Shown here: positions 44,741-53,722 of the stretch, piece by piece
Position numbering within the stretch: the first letter of the stretch is position 1
How the letters are laid out: each line of letters begins with the position of its first letter
Source: Pseudovibrio sp. Ad37
GTDB taxonomy: Bacteria > Pseudomonadota > Alphaproteobacteria > Rhizobiales > Stappiaceae
NCBI RefSeq assembly: GCF_001623075.1
Contig: NZ_LMCF01000065.1
Span: 43,546-107,545 of the forward strand
Direction: 5' to 3'
DNA: 64,000 nucleotides
The notes under the pieces: model-generated
Database searches by the model: none
The model's input: only the letters and a program-made list of their open reading frames with translations
Told to the model about the DNA's origin: nothing
Position numbers and translations under genes: made by a program

Positions 44741-46476
44741 GATCGTCCCTTCGCATCATCTGGCTTTTGCAAAAAGAAGAACCGCTCGCATTCTGGGGTG
44801 GTCTGTTCCTAGCATTCCTCCCAGCCGCAGCAGGCATCGCATTGCTGGCAGTCTCTGGTTACTTCATCACCGCAACGGCCCTTGCTGGCCTCTCCGCAGG
44901 TGCAGTTGCTTTCAATACCTCATCTGCGGCAAGCTGTATCCGCCTTTACGCCTCCATGCGCATCTTCGGTCGCTATATTGAGCGGGTGATAACGCATGAC
45001 GCGACCTTCCGTTTTCTCGCGAACCTGCGTTCTGGCGTTTTTCGCGGCCTTGTTGCCCGGGAAAGCAATGGCACACTGAGCCAACGCTCCGCGACGGCGC
45101 TCTCCCGCGTGGTGAGTGATGTGGATCAGCTTGATGGCCTGTTCCTGCGTCTTGTGGTGCCTCTCGCCTCTGCAACTATCATCACTGGTCTGACACTGGT
45201 TATCCTGTGGCAGTACTCACCAATGGCGTCGATCGCTCTGGGGGCAGTTCAGGCAGCAGGCCTTACTATTTTGGCAAAATCAGGCGGTCATCGCCAAAAG
45301 GCGCAGGCGCGCAAACTCAATGCAGCGCGTGATGCTTTGCGCGTTCGCGTGTCTGATCTGGTGCGTGGTCGCCGCGACCTCTCCGTCTTCGGCGGTCTGG
45401 AGCAACAGCGTGTTGCCGCACTCAAAGCAGTCAACCAACTGGACGATGTGCAAGAGCAGAACGAACTGACAGACATGCGCAATCAGGCTGTGGTGAGCAC
45501 CATGAGCCAGGTGATGGTGGCTGTCACCTTCCTGTTTGCGGCCTATTCCTATCAGCAAGGTCAGATGGAGCTAAAGCACATTGCTTTGTTCGCCTTCGTT
45601 GCTTTGGCTCTGCCAGAGCTGCTCATCTCCCTTGCCAACAGCGCAGGCAGCTGGAGCAAGATGTCAGGCGCAGCTGACCGCGTCCGGTCCCTGCTCACAG
45701 TAGGGCAAGACAGCGAAGCACTTCAGAACGCCCGTAGCAATTCTGAAACACCTTCATTTGAAGTTGGCAAAGATGCTTTGAACCTGAAGGATATCCACTT
45801 CGCCTACACACCAAAGGCAGCTGCCATTCTGGATGGTGTAGACCTCGCGCTGCCAACTGGCAGTCGCACCGTTGTGATCGGCCCAAGTGGTGCCGGTAAA
45901 TCCACGCTCGCAGCTATCGTGGCACGTCTGCAAACGCCGCAATCTGGTGCAATCCAGATTGGCGGTGTCGAGCTTGGCGGTATGGCAGAAGACAAACTGC
46001 GGGCTGCTCTGACTGTTGTCGGTCAGCGTACGCAGATCTTCCACAGTACTATCGCAGAGAACCTGCGCGTTGCCCGTGAAGAAGCAACCGATGCCGAGCT
46101 TTGGGAAGCGCTGTCTCATGCTGGCCTGAAGGAGCTTGTTGAAGGCAGACAGGAAAAGCTGGAAACCCATCTGGGTGAAGGTGGTCTGGGTCTGTCCGGC
46201 GGTGAAGGTCGCCGTCTGGCATTGGCTCGTGCGTACCTGCGTAATCCGGAAATCTGGGTGGCGGATGAGCTGACAGAAGGTCTCGACCATGCCACTGCAG
46301 ACAAGGTGCTCGCATCTTTCCGCGCCATGACCAGAGGCAAAACCGTCCTCATGGTCTCTCACCGCGCCAGTGAGTTGGAAGGTGCAGACCGCGTTCTGGT
46401 CCTTGAAGATGGCAAGTTGGGCGAAGTCACCCTGCCACTATCCGACGAGATCAAAGGCCGTCTCCGCGACGATTGA
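44737..46476 (+). CDS. cydC: ABC exporter subunit CydC
   Basis: Predicted 579-residue partner of CydD. The membrane domain (residues ~1-320) starts LRIIWLLQKEEPLAFWGG, and the ATPase has Walker A GPSGAGKST, signature LSGGEGRRLALARAYL and Walker B IWVADELTEGLD, where the usual DEP is DEL. It starts inside the cydD stop (ATGA overlap). No cytochrome bd genes (cydAB) are in this window, so they lie elsewhere in the genome or the exporter serves a general redox role. A strong terminator follows. Confidence 0.9.
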   Translation: MRSSLRIIWLLQKEEPLAFWGGLFLAFLPAAAGIALLAVSGYFITATALAGLSAGAVAFNTSSAASCIRLYASMRIFGRYIERVITHDATFRFLANLRSGVFRGLVARESNGTLSQRSATALSRVVSDVDQLDGLFLRLVVPLASATIITGLTLVILWQYSPMASIALGAVQAAGLTILAKSGGHRQKAQARKLNAARDALRVRVSDLVRGRRDLSVFGGLEQQRVAALKAVNQLDDVQEQNELTDMRNQAVVSTMSQVMVAVTFLFAAYSYQQGQMELKHIALFAFVALALPELLISLANSAGSWSKMSGAADRVRSLLTVGQDSEALQNARSNSETPSFEVGKDALNLKDIHFAYTPKAAAILDGVDLALPTGSRTVVIGPSGAGKSTLAAIVARLQTPQSGAIQIGGVELGGMAEDKLRAALTVVGQRTQIFHSTIAENLRVAREEATDAELWEALSHAGLKELVEGRQEKLETHLGEGGLGLSGGEGRRLALARAYLRNPEIWVADELTEGLDHATADKVLASFRAMTRGKTVLMVSHRASELEGADRVLVLEDGKLGEVTLPLSDEIKGRLRDD

Positions 46477-46500
46477 TCCGGGAAACTAAGTCTAAAAGAA

Positions 46501-46536
46501 AAGCGCAGCCTCAGAGATGAAGCTGCGCTTTTTTGT
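46501..46536 (+). terminator. terminator after cydC
   Basis: Stem AAGCGCAG / CTGCGCTT with an imperfect loop and TTTTGTTG run, 24 bp beyond cydC; it lies before the convergent gene at 46574 and may serve both. Confidence 0.85.
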
Positions 46537-46573
46537 TGTCTCAGTGATCGCAAAAGGGATCAGGTGAACAGCT

Positions 46574-47695
46574 TTAAGCTGCGATCTGACGCCCCGGTTT
46601 TTCGTGATCAGACCCACCGTTGTTGTAAAGGCCGCCGAAGCGATTGGAGAGGAAGTCATCTAGGTTGATGCTCTCCTGCTTCACAAAGCCTTTGGCGTTC
46701 AAGCTGCCATCCATCAGTAGATCCAGCGTGGCACAGATGCTAGCTGCTGTGGTGATCTGAATACCACTCCAGTGCTTGCCCATGATCTCACGGTCATTGA
46801 CCACATGAGAATAAGATTTCTGCTGGAACCGACCATCTTTCATACCTGTGGCGGTGATAAAGATGAGCACGCGGTCCTGCATGGTGACCGGAATGGAATC
46901 TTCCATCACCTCTTTCAGCAAATCACGCTTGTTGATGAAGCCCAGATCCTTCAGCAGCAGCTCCATGATGTCCCGGTGACCCGGATACCGGATGGAGAGG
47001 TAACGCAGGCTCTGCACCTTGTCCTTCAGCGTCTCAGAAAGAGAACCCAGACCACCGGACGTGTTGAATGCTTCATAATCAACGCCATCCAGAGAGAAAT
47101 GCTGCAGACCGGCCAAAGCTGGCACCTTGGTCAGCTCGCCGTTCTCAATGGCAAGACATGGGTTGCAGTACTCGTTGATCAGGCCGTCAGTGGACCAAGT
47201 CAGATTGTACTTCAGCTTGTTGGTCGGGTAGCGGGGCAGGGCGCCCACACGCAGATGCAGGTCTTCAAGACTGTCAAACTGCTTTGCAAGATCATAACCT
47301 GCGATGGACACAAAACCAGGTGCGAGGCCGCATTGTGGAGCAAAGGCCTTGTTGGCGCCTTCTGCAATCTTCTCCACTTCAGCAGTACTGGCCACATCTT
47401 CGGTCAGGTCAAGATAGTGACAGTCTGCATCTTTTGCGGCCTGCGCGATCACTGGCGTCAGGAAAAACGGTGCAGCTGAAATGACAGCGTCGCATCCTTT
47501 AAGAGCTCCTGTGAGTTTTCCCAGGTCACTCACATCCAGTGCTTCTGTTGTCACATGCGGCACGTCCAGCGCACTCAGCGCTTCCACACTCTGGTCCAGT
47601 ACCTTGATCTGATAATCACCTGAACCTTGTAGCAGTGCAGCGATCATCCCACCGATCTTACCTGCACCCACAACAGCAACATGATGTCGGCTCAT
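46574..47695 (-). CDS. saccharopine dehydrogenase-family protein (lysine dehydrogenase-like)
   Basis: Predicted 373-residue NAD(P)-dependent enzyme. The Rossmann motif is VVGAGKIGGMIAALL, the C-terminal part has a second domain, and the length fits bacterial lysine 6-dehydrogenase/saccharopine reductase relatives. Lysine 6-dehydrogenase forms aminoadipate semialdehyde from lysine; carboxynorspermidine synthase is another possibility within the family. ATG 47695 follows TTGGAGGGGCTT. An Lrp-type regulator gene lies 243 bp upstream on the same strand, which suits amino acid catabolism. Confidence 0.82.
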   Translation of the reverse strand: MSRHHVAVVGAGKIGGMIAALLQGSGDYQIKVLDQSVEALSALDVPHVTTEALDVSDLGKLTGALKGCDAVISAAPFFLTPVIAQAAKDADCHYLDLTEDVASTAEVEKIAEGANKAFAPQCGLAPGFVSIAGYDLAKQFDSLEDLHLRVGALPRYPTNKLKYNLTWSTDGLINEYCNPCLAIENGELTKVPALAGLQHFSLDGVDYEAFNTSGGLGSLSETLKDKVQSLRYLSIRYPGHRDIMELLLKDLGFINKRDLLKEVMEDSIPVTMQDRVLIFITATGMKDGRFQQKSYSHVVNDREIMGKHWSGIQITTAASICATLDLLMDGSLNAKGFVKQESINLDDFLSNRFGGLYNNGGSDHEKPGRQIAA

Positions 47696-47938
47696 AAGCC
47701 CCTCCAAGCTTGTTTCTATTGACTAAGAGTCTACGTGAAAACACTGCCGGAGTTTACGGGGCAACTTGCCGAAATGACGTTTTATTTCGTGTAAATGACG
47801 GTAACTATGTTATATTGACATTAAAATTGTAAATATGACGAATTTTACGTGTATTGCTCACACGATTCGAGACAAGGAAAGCAGGCAAAAAGTGCCACTT
47901 AAATTGAATGGGCAAAATAAACGAATGCTCAGGATCTG
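47696..47938. promoter_or_regulatory. AT-rich leader with repeated TAAATGACG-like motifs
   Basis: This 243-bp region lies upstream of the lysine dehydrogenase-like gene and downstream of lrp. It has several related copies of a AAATGACG/TTACGTG motif (near 47770, 47796, 47826 and 47843), some in inverted order, as expected for an Lrp-type wrapping regulator. Confidence 0.4.
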
Positions 47939-48418
47939 TTACTTCTCAAGGCTATAGGTATTTTGAGGCATGAATGGTCGTTGTCGCTCAAACTTCTTCG
48001 TCAGCACGATAGAGGACCGCGTGCGCTCAACACCTGGAATAGCAGCAATCTCGTCCAGCACAGCATCCAGCTCTTCCAGACGGTCAGGCTCAACAATCAG
48101 GCAGAGATCAAATTCACCGGAGATGGTCAGACAGCTGCGGATTTCAGGGTAGGACTCCAACTGAGCAATCAGTTCGCGAGAGCGTTGCTGGGCAACGGAG
48201 AGCATGACAAGAGCCTGAACCCGCTTCTGATCCTCTTGGTCTCCCAAAATAGCTGTATAGCCGATAATGATGCCTTTGCGTTCAAGCCGGGCAATGCGCT
48301 CTTGAACTGTTGAGCGGGCAACATCCAGACGTCGTGCAATAGAAGACACCGGCTCCCGAGCGTTTCCCTGCAAGATGGCAATTAGCTTGCGGTCCAGCTC
48401 ATCCTTAATCTCGGCCAT
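47939..48418 (-). CDS. Lrp/AsnC-family transcriptional regulator
   Basis: Predicted 159-residue regulator. The N-terminal winged-helix part contains LDRKLIAILQGNAREPVSSIARRL and RSTVQERIARLERKGII, and the C-terminal RAM (ligand-binding) domain contains YPEIRSCLTISGEFDLCLIVE. ATG 48418 follows AAAGGATTTTCT. It probably controls the lysine dehydrogenase-like gene just downstream in response to an amino acid, most likely lysine. Confidence 0.9.
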   Translation of the reverse strand: MAEIKDELDRKLIAILQGNAREPVSSIARRLDVARSTVQERIARLERKGIIIGYTAILGDQEDQKRVQALVMLSVAQQRSRELIAQLESYPEIRSCLTISGEFDLCLIVEPDRLEELDAVLDEIAAIPGVERTRSSIVLTKKFERQRPFMPQNTYSLEK

Positions 48419-48614
48419 AGAAAATCCTTTAAATTTTGCGGCAATATAACAGATATCTCGTTAATTTGGCAGTAGGATCAGGCAAAACTAACAGTTTACT
48501 GGCAAAAAGCAGAACGAACCCGCTGAGATCAATAGGGTATTTACCCCGTCATTTTGAGTTTTGCCCAGTCTTGAATAAATCACAAAAAGGCCGTTGCACT
48601 CCAAAATATGTGAC

Positions 48615-48649
48615 GTTATAAAGTAACAAATCGAATGTAATATTATAAC
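48615..48649. promoter_or_regulatory. two palindromes resembling Zur operators upstream of znuA
   Basis: GTTATAAAGTAAC (48615-48627) and GTAATATTATAAC (48637-48649) are both inverted repeats of a GTTA/TAAC type, close to the GTTATAATATAAC core of alphaproteobacterial Zur sites. They end 19 bp before the znuA start, so binding could block its promoter when zinc is plentiful. Confidence 0.65.
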
Positions 48650-48667
48650 AAAGTGGTTGTGAGGCGT

Positions 48668-49711
48668 ATGAAGCATCTCTTAGGTTCACTAAGCATTCTC
48701 GGTCTTCTTGCCGGAAGCGTATCTTTTCCTGCTTTGGCTCAGGCCGAGGTTAATGTAGTGGCATCCATCAAGCCAATTCACTCTCTTGTGGCGAGCGTGA
48801 TGGAAGGCGTAGGTACGCCTGATCTGGTGGTGGAAGGCGCTGGCTCTCCGCACACTTACAGCCTGCGCCCATCAACAGCACGCAAAATTGCTAATGCGGA
48901 TGTGGTGTTCTGGGTTGGTCCTCAGATGGAGAGCTTCCTTGATACTCCACTGGAAAACCTTGCAGATAACGCAACCATTGTGACGCTGAAAGATGCCCAT
49001 GGTCTGACGCTTCTGAATTTCCGTGAAGGTGGCAACTTTGAAGGCCATGACCACGGCACCCATGCAGGTGAAAGTGCCGCTGAACATGCCGAGCATGCTG
49101 ACGAGGCGCATGAGGATCATGACCACGAGAAACACGAAGACCATGAGGAACACGCTGAGCATGCAGGTCACGATGAACATGGTGATGAAGCCGTAGACAT
49201 GCACATTTGGCTGTCGCCACAAAACGCGATCGCCATGCTGCATGAGATTGAAGAAACCCTCTCAAAAGCTGATCCTGCAAACGCGACCAAGTACGCTGCC
49301 AATGCAAAAGCAGAAGCCGCTGAGATTACTGAGGTCTCTGAAGCACTGAAAGCAGACCTGAAGAATCTCCAGACCAAGCCGTTCGTGGTGTTCCACGATG
49401 CTTACCGCTATTTTGAAGAGGCTTACAACCTCAATGCAGTCGGCTCAGTTACAGTCAGCCCGGAAGTGCTGCCGGGAGCAAAGCGCCTGTCTGAAGTGCG
49501 TCAGAAGCTGGAAGGTTTGGGCGTCAGCTGCGTCTTCTCTGAAGTACAGTTCAATCCGCGCATGGTTGCAGTGCTTAAAGAGGGGACAGGAGTTAACTCC
49601 GCTGAACTTGATCCACTCGGATCAACGCTGGACTCAGGCCCGCAGCTTTACACCGAGTTGCTCAAGGAAATGGGCGGTGCCTTCAACACTTGCCTTTCTG
49701 GCAACTCCTAG
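48668..49711 (+). CDS. znuA: zinc ABC transporter substrate-binding protein
   Basis: Predicted 347-residue periplasmic zinc-binding protein. A signal peptide of about 26 residues (LLGSLSILGLLAGSVSFPAL) is followed by NVVASIKPIHSLVASVMEGV, whose histidine is a zinc ligand. A long His/Asp/Glu-rich loop, residues ~125-177, lies before DMHIWLSPQNA; it is typical of ZnuA and helps collect zinc. Further ligands are in FVVFHDAYRYFE. ATG 48668 follows GTGAGGCGT. The znuBC genes are not here, so the gene is an orphan of its operon within the window. Confidence 0.93.
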   Translation: MKHLLGSLSILGLLAGSVSFPALAQAEVNVVASIKPIHSLVASVMEGVGTPDLVVEGAGSPHTYSLRPSTARKIANADVVFWVGPQMESFLDTPLENLADNATIVTLKDAHGLTLLNFREGGNFEGHDHGTHAGESAAEHAEHADEAHEDHDHEKHEDHEEHAEHAGHDEHGDEAVDMHIWLSPQNAIAMLHEIEETLSKADPANATKYAANAKAEAAEITEVSEALKADLKNLQTKPFVVFHDAYRYFEEAYNLNAVGSVTVSPEVLPGAKRLSEVRQKLEGLGVSCVFSEVQFNPRMVAVLKEGTGVNSAELDPLGSTLDSGPQLYTELLKEMGGAFNTCLSGNS

Positions 49712-49903
49712 TTCTAAGAGATAACAAAAACAAAAGTCAGACAGGCTGTGCGAAGTCAACGAGCACTGCCTGATCTGCTCACCCCCAAACTGAGCCACGG
49801 GTAATCACCACGCACCTTTGAAGATCATCTAACAGTTTTCATGGATGAGCGGGTGTGAAGGATATAGGGGGAAGTAGCTTGCATTGCCCAAGTTAAAAGC
49901 AGG

Positions 49904-50404
49904 CTACATCGTTCCGTTTTCTTCCAGCCTGTGGCTCCATCTTTCCAAGATGCCCTCGAGCGCGTCCCGGTCTTCTGGATCCAGAATCTTGAGCATCTCC
50001 GCTTCCATCTCAAAGTGCGCTGCTGCTGCTTCCTCCACCAGGGAGCGGCCTTTGTCCGTTAAATGGATCATCAGAGCCCGGCGATCTTCCGGATTGGGAT
50101 TACGGCACACCAGCCCCAGCTTTTCCAGCTTGTCGAGGCGGCTGGTCATGGTGCCGGAGGTCAGCATGCTGGATTTGGTCAGCTCGGTCGGGCGCAGTGC
50201 ATAGGGCTCACCGCTTCGGCGTAGCGTTGCCAGAACATCAAAATCACCCGTTGCCAGACCAAATTTCGCAAAGTTTGCAGAAAGATCCTTGTTGATCTGC
50301 ATGTTGAGGCGCATCATCCGCGCCAGCACATACATCGGGCTGGCATCAACTTCAGGATATTCGCTCTTCCACTGGCGCACTACGCGTGCAACGTGATCAC
50401 TCAT
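49904..50404 (-). CDS. MarR-family transcriptional regulator
   Basis: Predicted 166-residue repressor. The winged helix contains LATGDFDVLATLRRSGEPYA, then RPTELTKSSMLTSGTMTSRL and a DRRALMIHLTDKG wing. ATG 50404 has GAG seven bases upstream; 50410 is an alternative. It is divergent from an EamA-type exporter gene, with operator-like palindromes in the gap, so it likely represses that exporter and itself until a ligand is bound. Confidence 0.9.
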   Translation of the reverse strand: MSDHVARVVRQWKSEYPEVDASPMYVLARMMRLNMQINKDLSANFAKFGLATGDFDVLATLRRSGEPYALRPTELTKSSMLTSGTMTSRLDKLEKLGLVCRNPNPEDRRALMIHLTDKGRSLVEEAAAAHFEMEAEMLKILDPEDRDALEGILERWSHRLEENGTM

Positions 50405-50460
50405 TGTCATTCTCAATAATCTGGCTTGCAGCAATACAAAGCTATATTGCAGAGGAATTA

Positions 50461-50472
50461 CTTGATATCAAG
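50461..50472. promoter_or_regulatory. perfect palindrome CTTGATATCAAG, candidate MarR operator
   Basis: Lies in the divergent marR/eamA promoter region. The related TTGAGATCAA occurs at 50521-50530, close to the exporter start, and both match the ATCTTGATATCAAGAT type sites seen for alphaproteobacterial MarR proteins. Confidence 0.6.
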
Positions 50473-50550
50473 ATACTTGACGCTTCTGCGTATATATCCT
50501 AAGCATCATATCGAATTAATTTGAGATCAAGATAATTGAGGTCGAAGTAC

Positions 50551-51429
50551 ATGCTTGTTCAGCTGCGCACGGCGCTTACGCCCGCAATTTGGGGCACCAC
50601 CTACGCCGTTACAACGTTGCTCTTGCCCGCAGAAGACCCTGTCTGGATGGTGGTCTATCGCCTGTTACCCGCAGGCTTGTTGCTGTTGGCTTTTGCTCCG
50701 GGTTTGCTCAAAGGCCCTTGGGTGAAGAGAGCGATGACCATCGGCCTGACCAATCTTTCCATGATCTTCTTTGTGTTCATTGCCGCTTTCCGCCTCCCAA
50801 GCGGAATGGCCGGAACGCTCATGGCGACATTGCCCTTGCAGATCATCTTTTACATCTGGATTCTGGATGGCAAAACACCCGTCGCCCGCCAGCTCATTGC
50901 GTCCCTCATCGGCCTGTTCGGTGTCGGCTTGCTGCTACTTGGCGCTGTTGAGTTGGATTGGATCGGTATCGGCGCTGCAATGGCCGCCTGTCTGAGCACC
51001 TTCACAGGCGTTTACCTCAGTGGCAAATGGGGCCGGCCAGATGTCAGCATGGTCACGTACACAGGCTGGCACGTCACATTAGGCGGTCTTTACGCCGTAC
51101 CAATTGCGCTTGTGTTGGAAGGGGCCGCTCCGGTGCCGGACCTGAACATGGTACTGGCCTTCTTCTGGATCGGTATATTGGGAATGGGTCTGGCATCGGT
51201 CAACTGGCTGAAGGGGATCGTACAGCTCAACCCAACAACCATAGGCTTTCTATCTCTGGTCAATCCGGTATCCGCTGTCTTATGCGGTCAGTTGCTGGTG
51301 GGGGAGCAGTTTGGTGTGCGCCAGTGGGTCGGCATTCTCATCGTGCTGGGAAGTATCGTCTTTGCACTAAAAACCCCTGGCACAAGAAAAGCCACAACAC
51401 AAACCAAGGATGTGGCTGCAACCAGTTAG
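50551..51429 (+). CDS. EamA/DMT-family transporter
   Basis: Predicted 292-residue inner-membrane protein with about ten membrane helices and two EamA repeats. The N-terminal ALTPAIWGTTYAVTTLLL and late GFLSLVNPVSAVLCGQLLVG with GEQFGVRQWVGILIVLGS are typical of this drug/metabolite exporter family. ATG 50551 is taken as the start; TTG 50536 would extend it by five residues. Substrate unknown; likely efflux of the MarR ligand or an amino acid. Confidence 0.9.
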   Translation: MLVQLRTALTPAIWGTTYAVTTLLLPAEDPVWMVVYRLLPAGLLLLAFAPGLLKGPWVKRAMTIGLTNLSMIFFVFIAAFRLPSGMAGTLMATLPLQIIFYIWILDGKTPVARQLIASLIGLFGVGLLLLGAVELDWIGIGAAMAACLSTFTGVYLSGKWGRPDVSMVTYTGWHVTLGGLYAVPIALVLEGAAPVPDLNMVLAFFWIGILGMGLASVNWLKGIVQLNPTTIGFLSLVNPVSAVLCGQLLVGEQFGVRQWVGILIVLGSIVFALKTPGTRKATTQTKDVAATS

Positions 51430-51496
51430 GCGCATTTTCAAAAAGTGCGCCCGATTGTGAGGTAAAGGCACGCGCCTTAAATTGAAAAACTAAGGA

Positions 51497-51733
51497 TTAG
51501 CGCAGGTAAGCGATATAAGCATCCTGCGCTTTTTGCATGGCCTCAACCTTGTTGTTGACGTCACCTTTGCACACAACACCATTGTGATGCAGTTCCCACC
51601 GCCATGGCTTACGCGCTTCATCATCACCTTCGCGATGAACCCGCATGCTCATCTCAGTATTGAGAACGCCTGTCCCTACAGTGTGATCTGGAACATTTCT
51701 CCAAAGCTGTCGCCACTGAAACTTCTTGGACAT
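51497..51733 (-). CDS. small hypothetical protein
   Basis: Predicted 78-residue protein rich in Trp, Arg and Lys (RKPWRWELHHNGVVCKG). No signal peptide or known domain was recognised. The frame is open with gene-like codon use, but the ribosome-binding site is weak, so it is called with moderate confidence. Confidence 0.55.
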   Translation of the reverse strand: MSKKFQWRQLWRNVPDHTVGTGVLNTEMSMRVHREGDDEARKPWRWELHHNGVVCKGDVNNKVEAMQKAQDAYIAYLR

Positions 51734-51929
51734 AGTTATCTAACACCCGATGTTCTTCCTATGTTCTCATTGTGAAATGATTCCATTAAAATTCTCCTAA
51801 CGGATGTTAAGGATTAAATCTGAGAGTGCATGAAAACAGCCCAAACACGGGGCTGGGCTGCTCATTTTTTGATGAAATTTTCTGTTCTCAAACACCATTT
51901 CTCAAGCGATGTCTCGTGAGAAAACCAGA

Positions 51930-53420
51930 CTATCTGCTCGGTTTTGGTGGTGTCTTAACCTTACCCTCTGGGGAGACCGTGCCTTTGGAACCGCCTTCCA
52001 GATCGAAGCGGTAGGCGTCTCTGTTCACGGCATCCTCTTCGGCTGTTTCCAGCTTGGTCTCAAGCTGATCAACGACTGTCTCACTGGAGATCTCAAAACC
52101 CTTGCCCTTGATCGGCTCGGAGAACGGTTCGGTATAAAGATCAGAACCCCATTGAGGCTTCAGACCGTGGTTGGCAGCACCCAGATTCACCTCAACGGCA
52201 GAGTGGTGCTCATCACCAACCAGATATCCGGTCGCCAGCCATCTGCCCAGTTCCTTCACCTGGTTCTCGGCATTGTCACCTTCCAGCCCCAGTTCCTTCA
52301 TCACCCCTTTACCCAGCAAGCGAATGCCGGTGAGGAAGCGGTCTGTGGTGCCGGACGGGCCTGCAACGGTTGGTTTGTTGTGCAGGTCTGCATCCTTGGC
52401 AAAGCCTGTGCCGTCTTTGACATCCCAAACAGAAAAACCTGGCTGGTGTTCAACAATAACCTTGTCCTTCGGCATCTCACCGGCTTTGACAGGTTTGTTT
52501 TCTTTGAACTGGTGGTCTTCTCTGTCGTGCCGGTTACGCGGGTTGGTCTTTGCAAAATTGATCTCGCGTTCTGTTAGACGTTTGTTCGCTTCCAGATCAG
52601 CAGCCGTAGCCCACGCACCATCGCCGCCTTTCTTGCTGCGGTCGCGATACTTCCGCTGATTTGCCGTCAGGCTCTGACCTGCCAGCGCATCATTCTGCGG
52701 AACGGGTCCGTCAACCTGATCACTGCCCGGCACTTCGCCATAGAGCTCTGGGTTTTCTGATGCGTTTTGCTTGTTCTCGTTCCGATAAGTGTAAAGCTTC
52801 AACTCATCTGGAGCAGTGCTGTCCGGTCCGGCGCCACGAGGGCGGCCAAACTTGAAACTGCGCAGGTAATCGATATCGATAATGTCTTTCATCTTTTCCT
52901 GAAGTTCAGGGGAGTGATAGATCTTCTCCATGGCCTTTCGGAAAGCAGGGGAGTTGGACAAATCGAAATAGGCCGTGCCTTTTTCGCGGATTGTCACATC
53001 GCTATCTTCTTTGCCCTTCTTGGCACCGTCGACAATCTTGGTAAAACCGCCAGCACCCAGCTGACCGACAACACCGTATTTCGGATTGTCGCCCGTATAA
53101 GCCTGCATGGCATCCATCATGCCCTTGAGCTCGTCGTCACCTTCAAGCCGCGTGAACACGGTCACAATGCTCTTGATCAGGCTGTCAGCTGTCTTGTGTG
53201 CGGCTGGACTATCAGAAGCAATCTGCGCCATCGATGCTTCAACGGCTTTGTTGTCAGCAACGCTCAGCACATCAGCCTTGGGCATGCTGGCTTCTATCTG
53301 CTCAGCCTGCTGCACACTATCAGGAAAATCGATACCAAGATGCTGACATACGCGTTTCGCCCAGCTCAGCTCGTCTTGATTTCCTGAACTCTCAGGTTGT
53401 TGTTGTGCACCACCCAGCAT
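51930..53420 (-). CDS. unrecognised 496-residue hydrophilic protein
   Basis: Predicted 496-residue soluble protein with no family I recognise. It has no signal peptide and no membrane segment. The N-terminal ~120 residues are helix-rich (DLSWAKRVCQHL-like, SPAAHKTADSLIKSIVTVF), the middle (~215-330) is polar and probably disordered (KKGGDGAW, NKRLTEREINFAKTN), and the C-terminal half is structured (GPSGTTDRFLTGIRLLG, then GDEHHSAVEVNLGAANHGL). The ending is proline-rich (KTPPKPSR). ATG 53420 has a strong AAGGAGTG site. A secreted effector or toxin is possible but not shown; no immunity-like or chaperone gene is adjacent. Confidence 0.7.
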   Translation of the reverse strand: MLGGAQQQPESSGNQDELSWAKRVCQHLGIDFPDSVQQAEQIEASMPKADVLSVADNKAVEASMAQIASDSPAAHKTADSLIKSIVTVFTRLEGDDELKGMMDAMQAYTGDNPKYGVVGQLGAGGFTKIVDGAKKGKEDSDVTIREKGTAYFDLSNSPAFRKAMEKIYHSPELQEKMKDIIDIDYLRSFKFGRPRGAGPDSTAPDELKLYTYRNENKQNASENPELYGEVPGSDQVDGPVPQNDALAGQSLTANQRKYRDRSKKGGDGAWATAADLEANKRLTEREINFAKTNPRNRHDREDHQFKENKPVKAGEMPKDKVIVEHQPGFSVWDVKDGTGFAKDADLHNKPTVAGPSGTTDRFLTGIRLLGKGVMKELGLEGDNAENQVKELGRWLATGYLVGDEHHSAVEVNLGAANHGLKPQWGSDLYTEPFSEPIKGKGFEISSETVVDQLETKLETAEEDAVNRDAYRFDLEGGSKGTVSPEGKVKTPPKPSR

Positions 53421-53722
53421 AGACACACTCCTTAGACAGATGACCATTTATTCTCATCTCTCGACAATGTCGGGGGCGTGTTGCGTAGGTTTTAAAATAA
53501 TCGATAAAATATCGTGAGAAGCATTCACAAAGATCACGATGGTTATATCGGCATTGTTATGTTGCAAGTGGTTTGATTAAAACGCCGCTGATCACCGTTT
53601 AAAGGTGGTTCTCCAGCACCTTCAGCAAAACCGAAGGCGCTGGAGAGACATTTAGAGATTATACGTGAGAAACAATCATTTAGCGCTATAGGCTTAACAG
53701 ATGACGGCGTCTCACGATGTTG
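53421..53722. other. intergenic region between 496-aa gene and monooxygenase
   Basis: About 300 bp, AT-rich toward 53500-53560, where CGATaaaatATCG forms a short inverted repeat in the promoter area of the minus-strand 496-aa gene. The hairpin above lies at its other end; nothing else was seen. Confidence 0.4.
53611..53645 (-). terminator. hairpin after the monooxygenase locus
   Basis: Stem CTCCAGCACCTTC / GAAGGCGCTGGAG (13 bp, one mismatch-type wobble) with a 9-base loop, 78 bp past the monooxygenase stop on the minus strand. No strong U-run follows. Confidence 0.55.
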
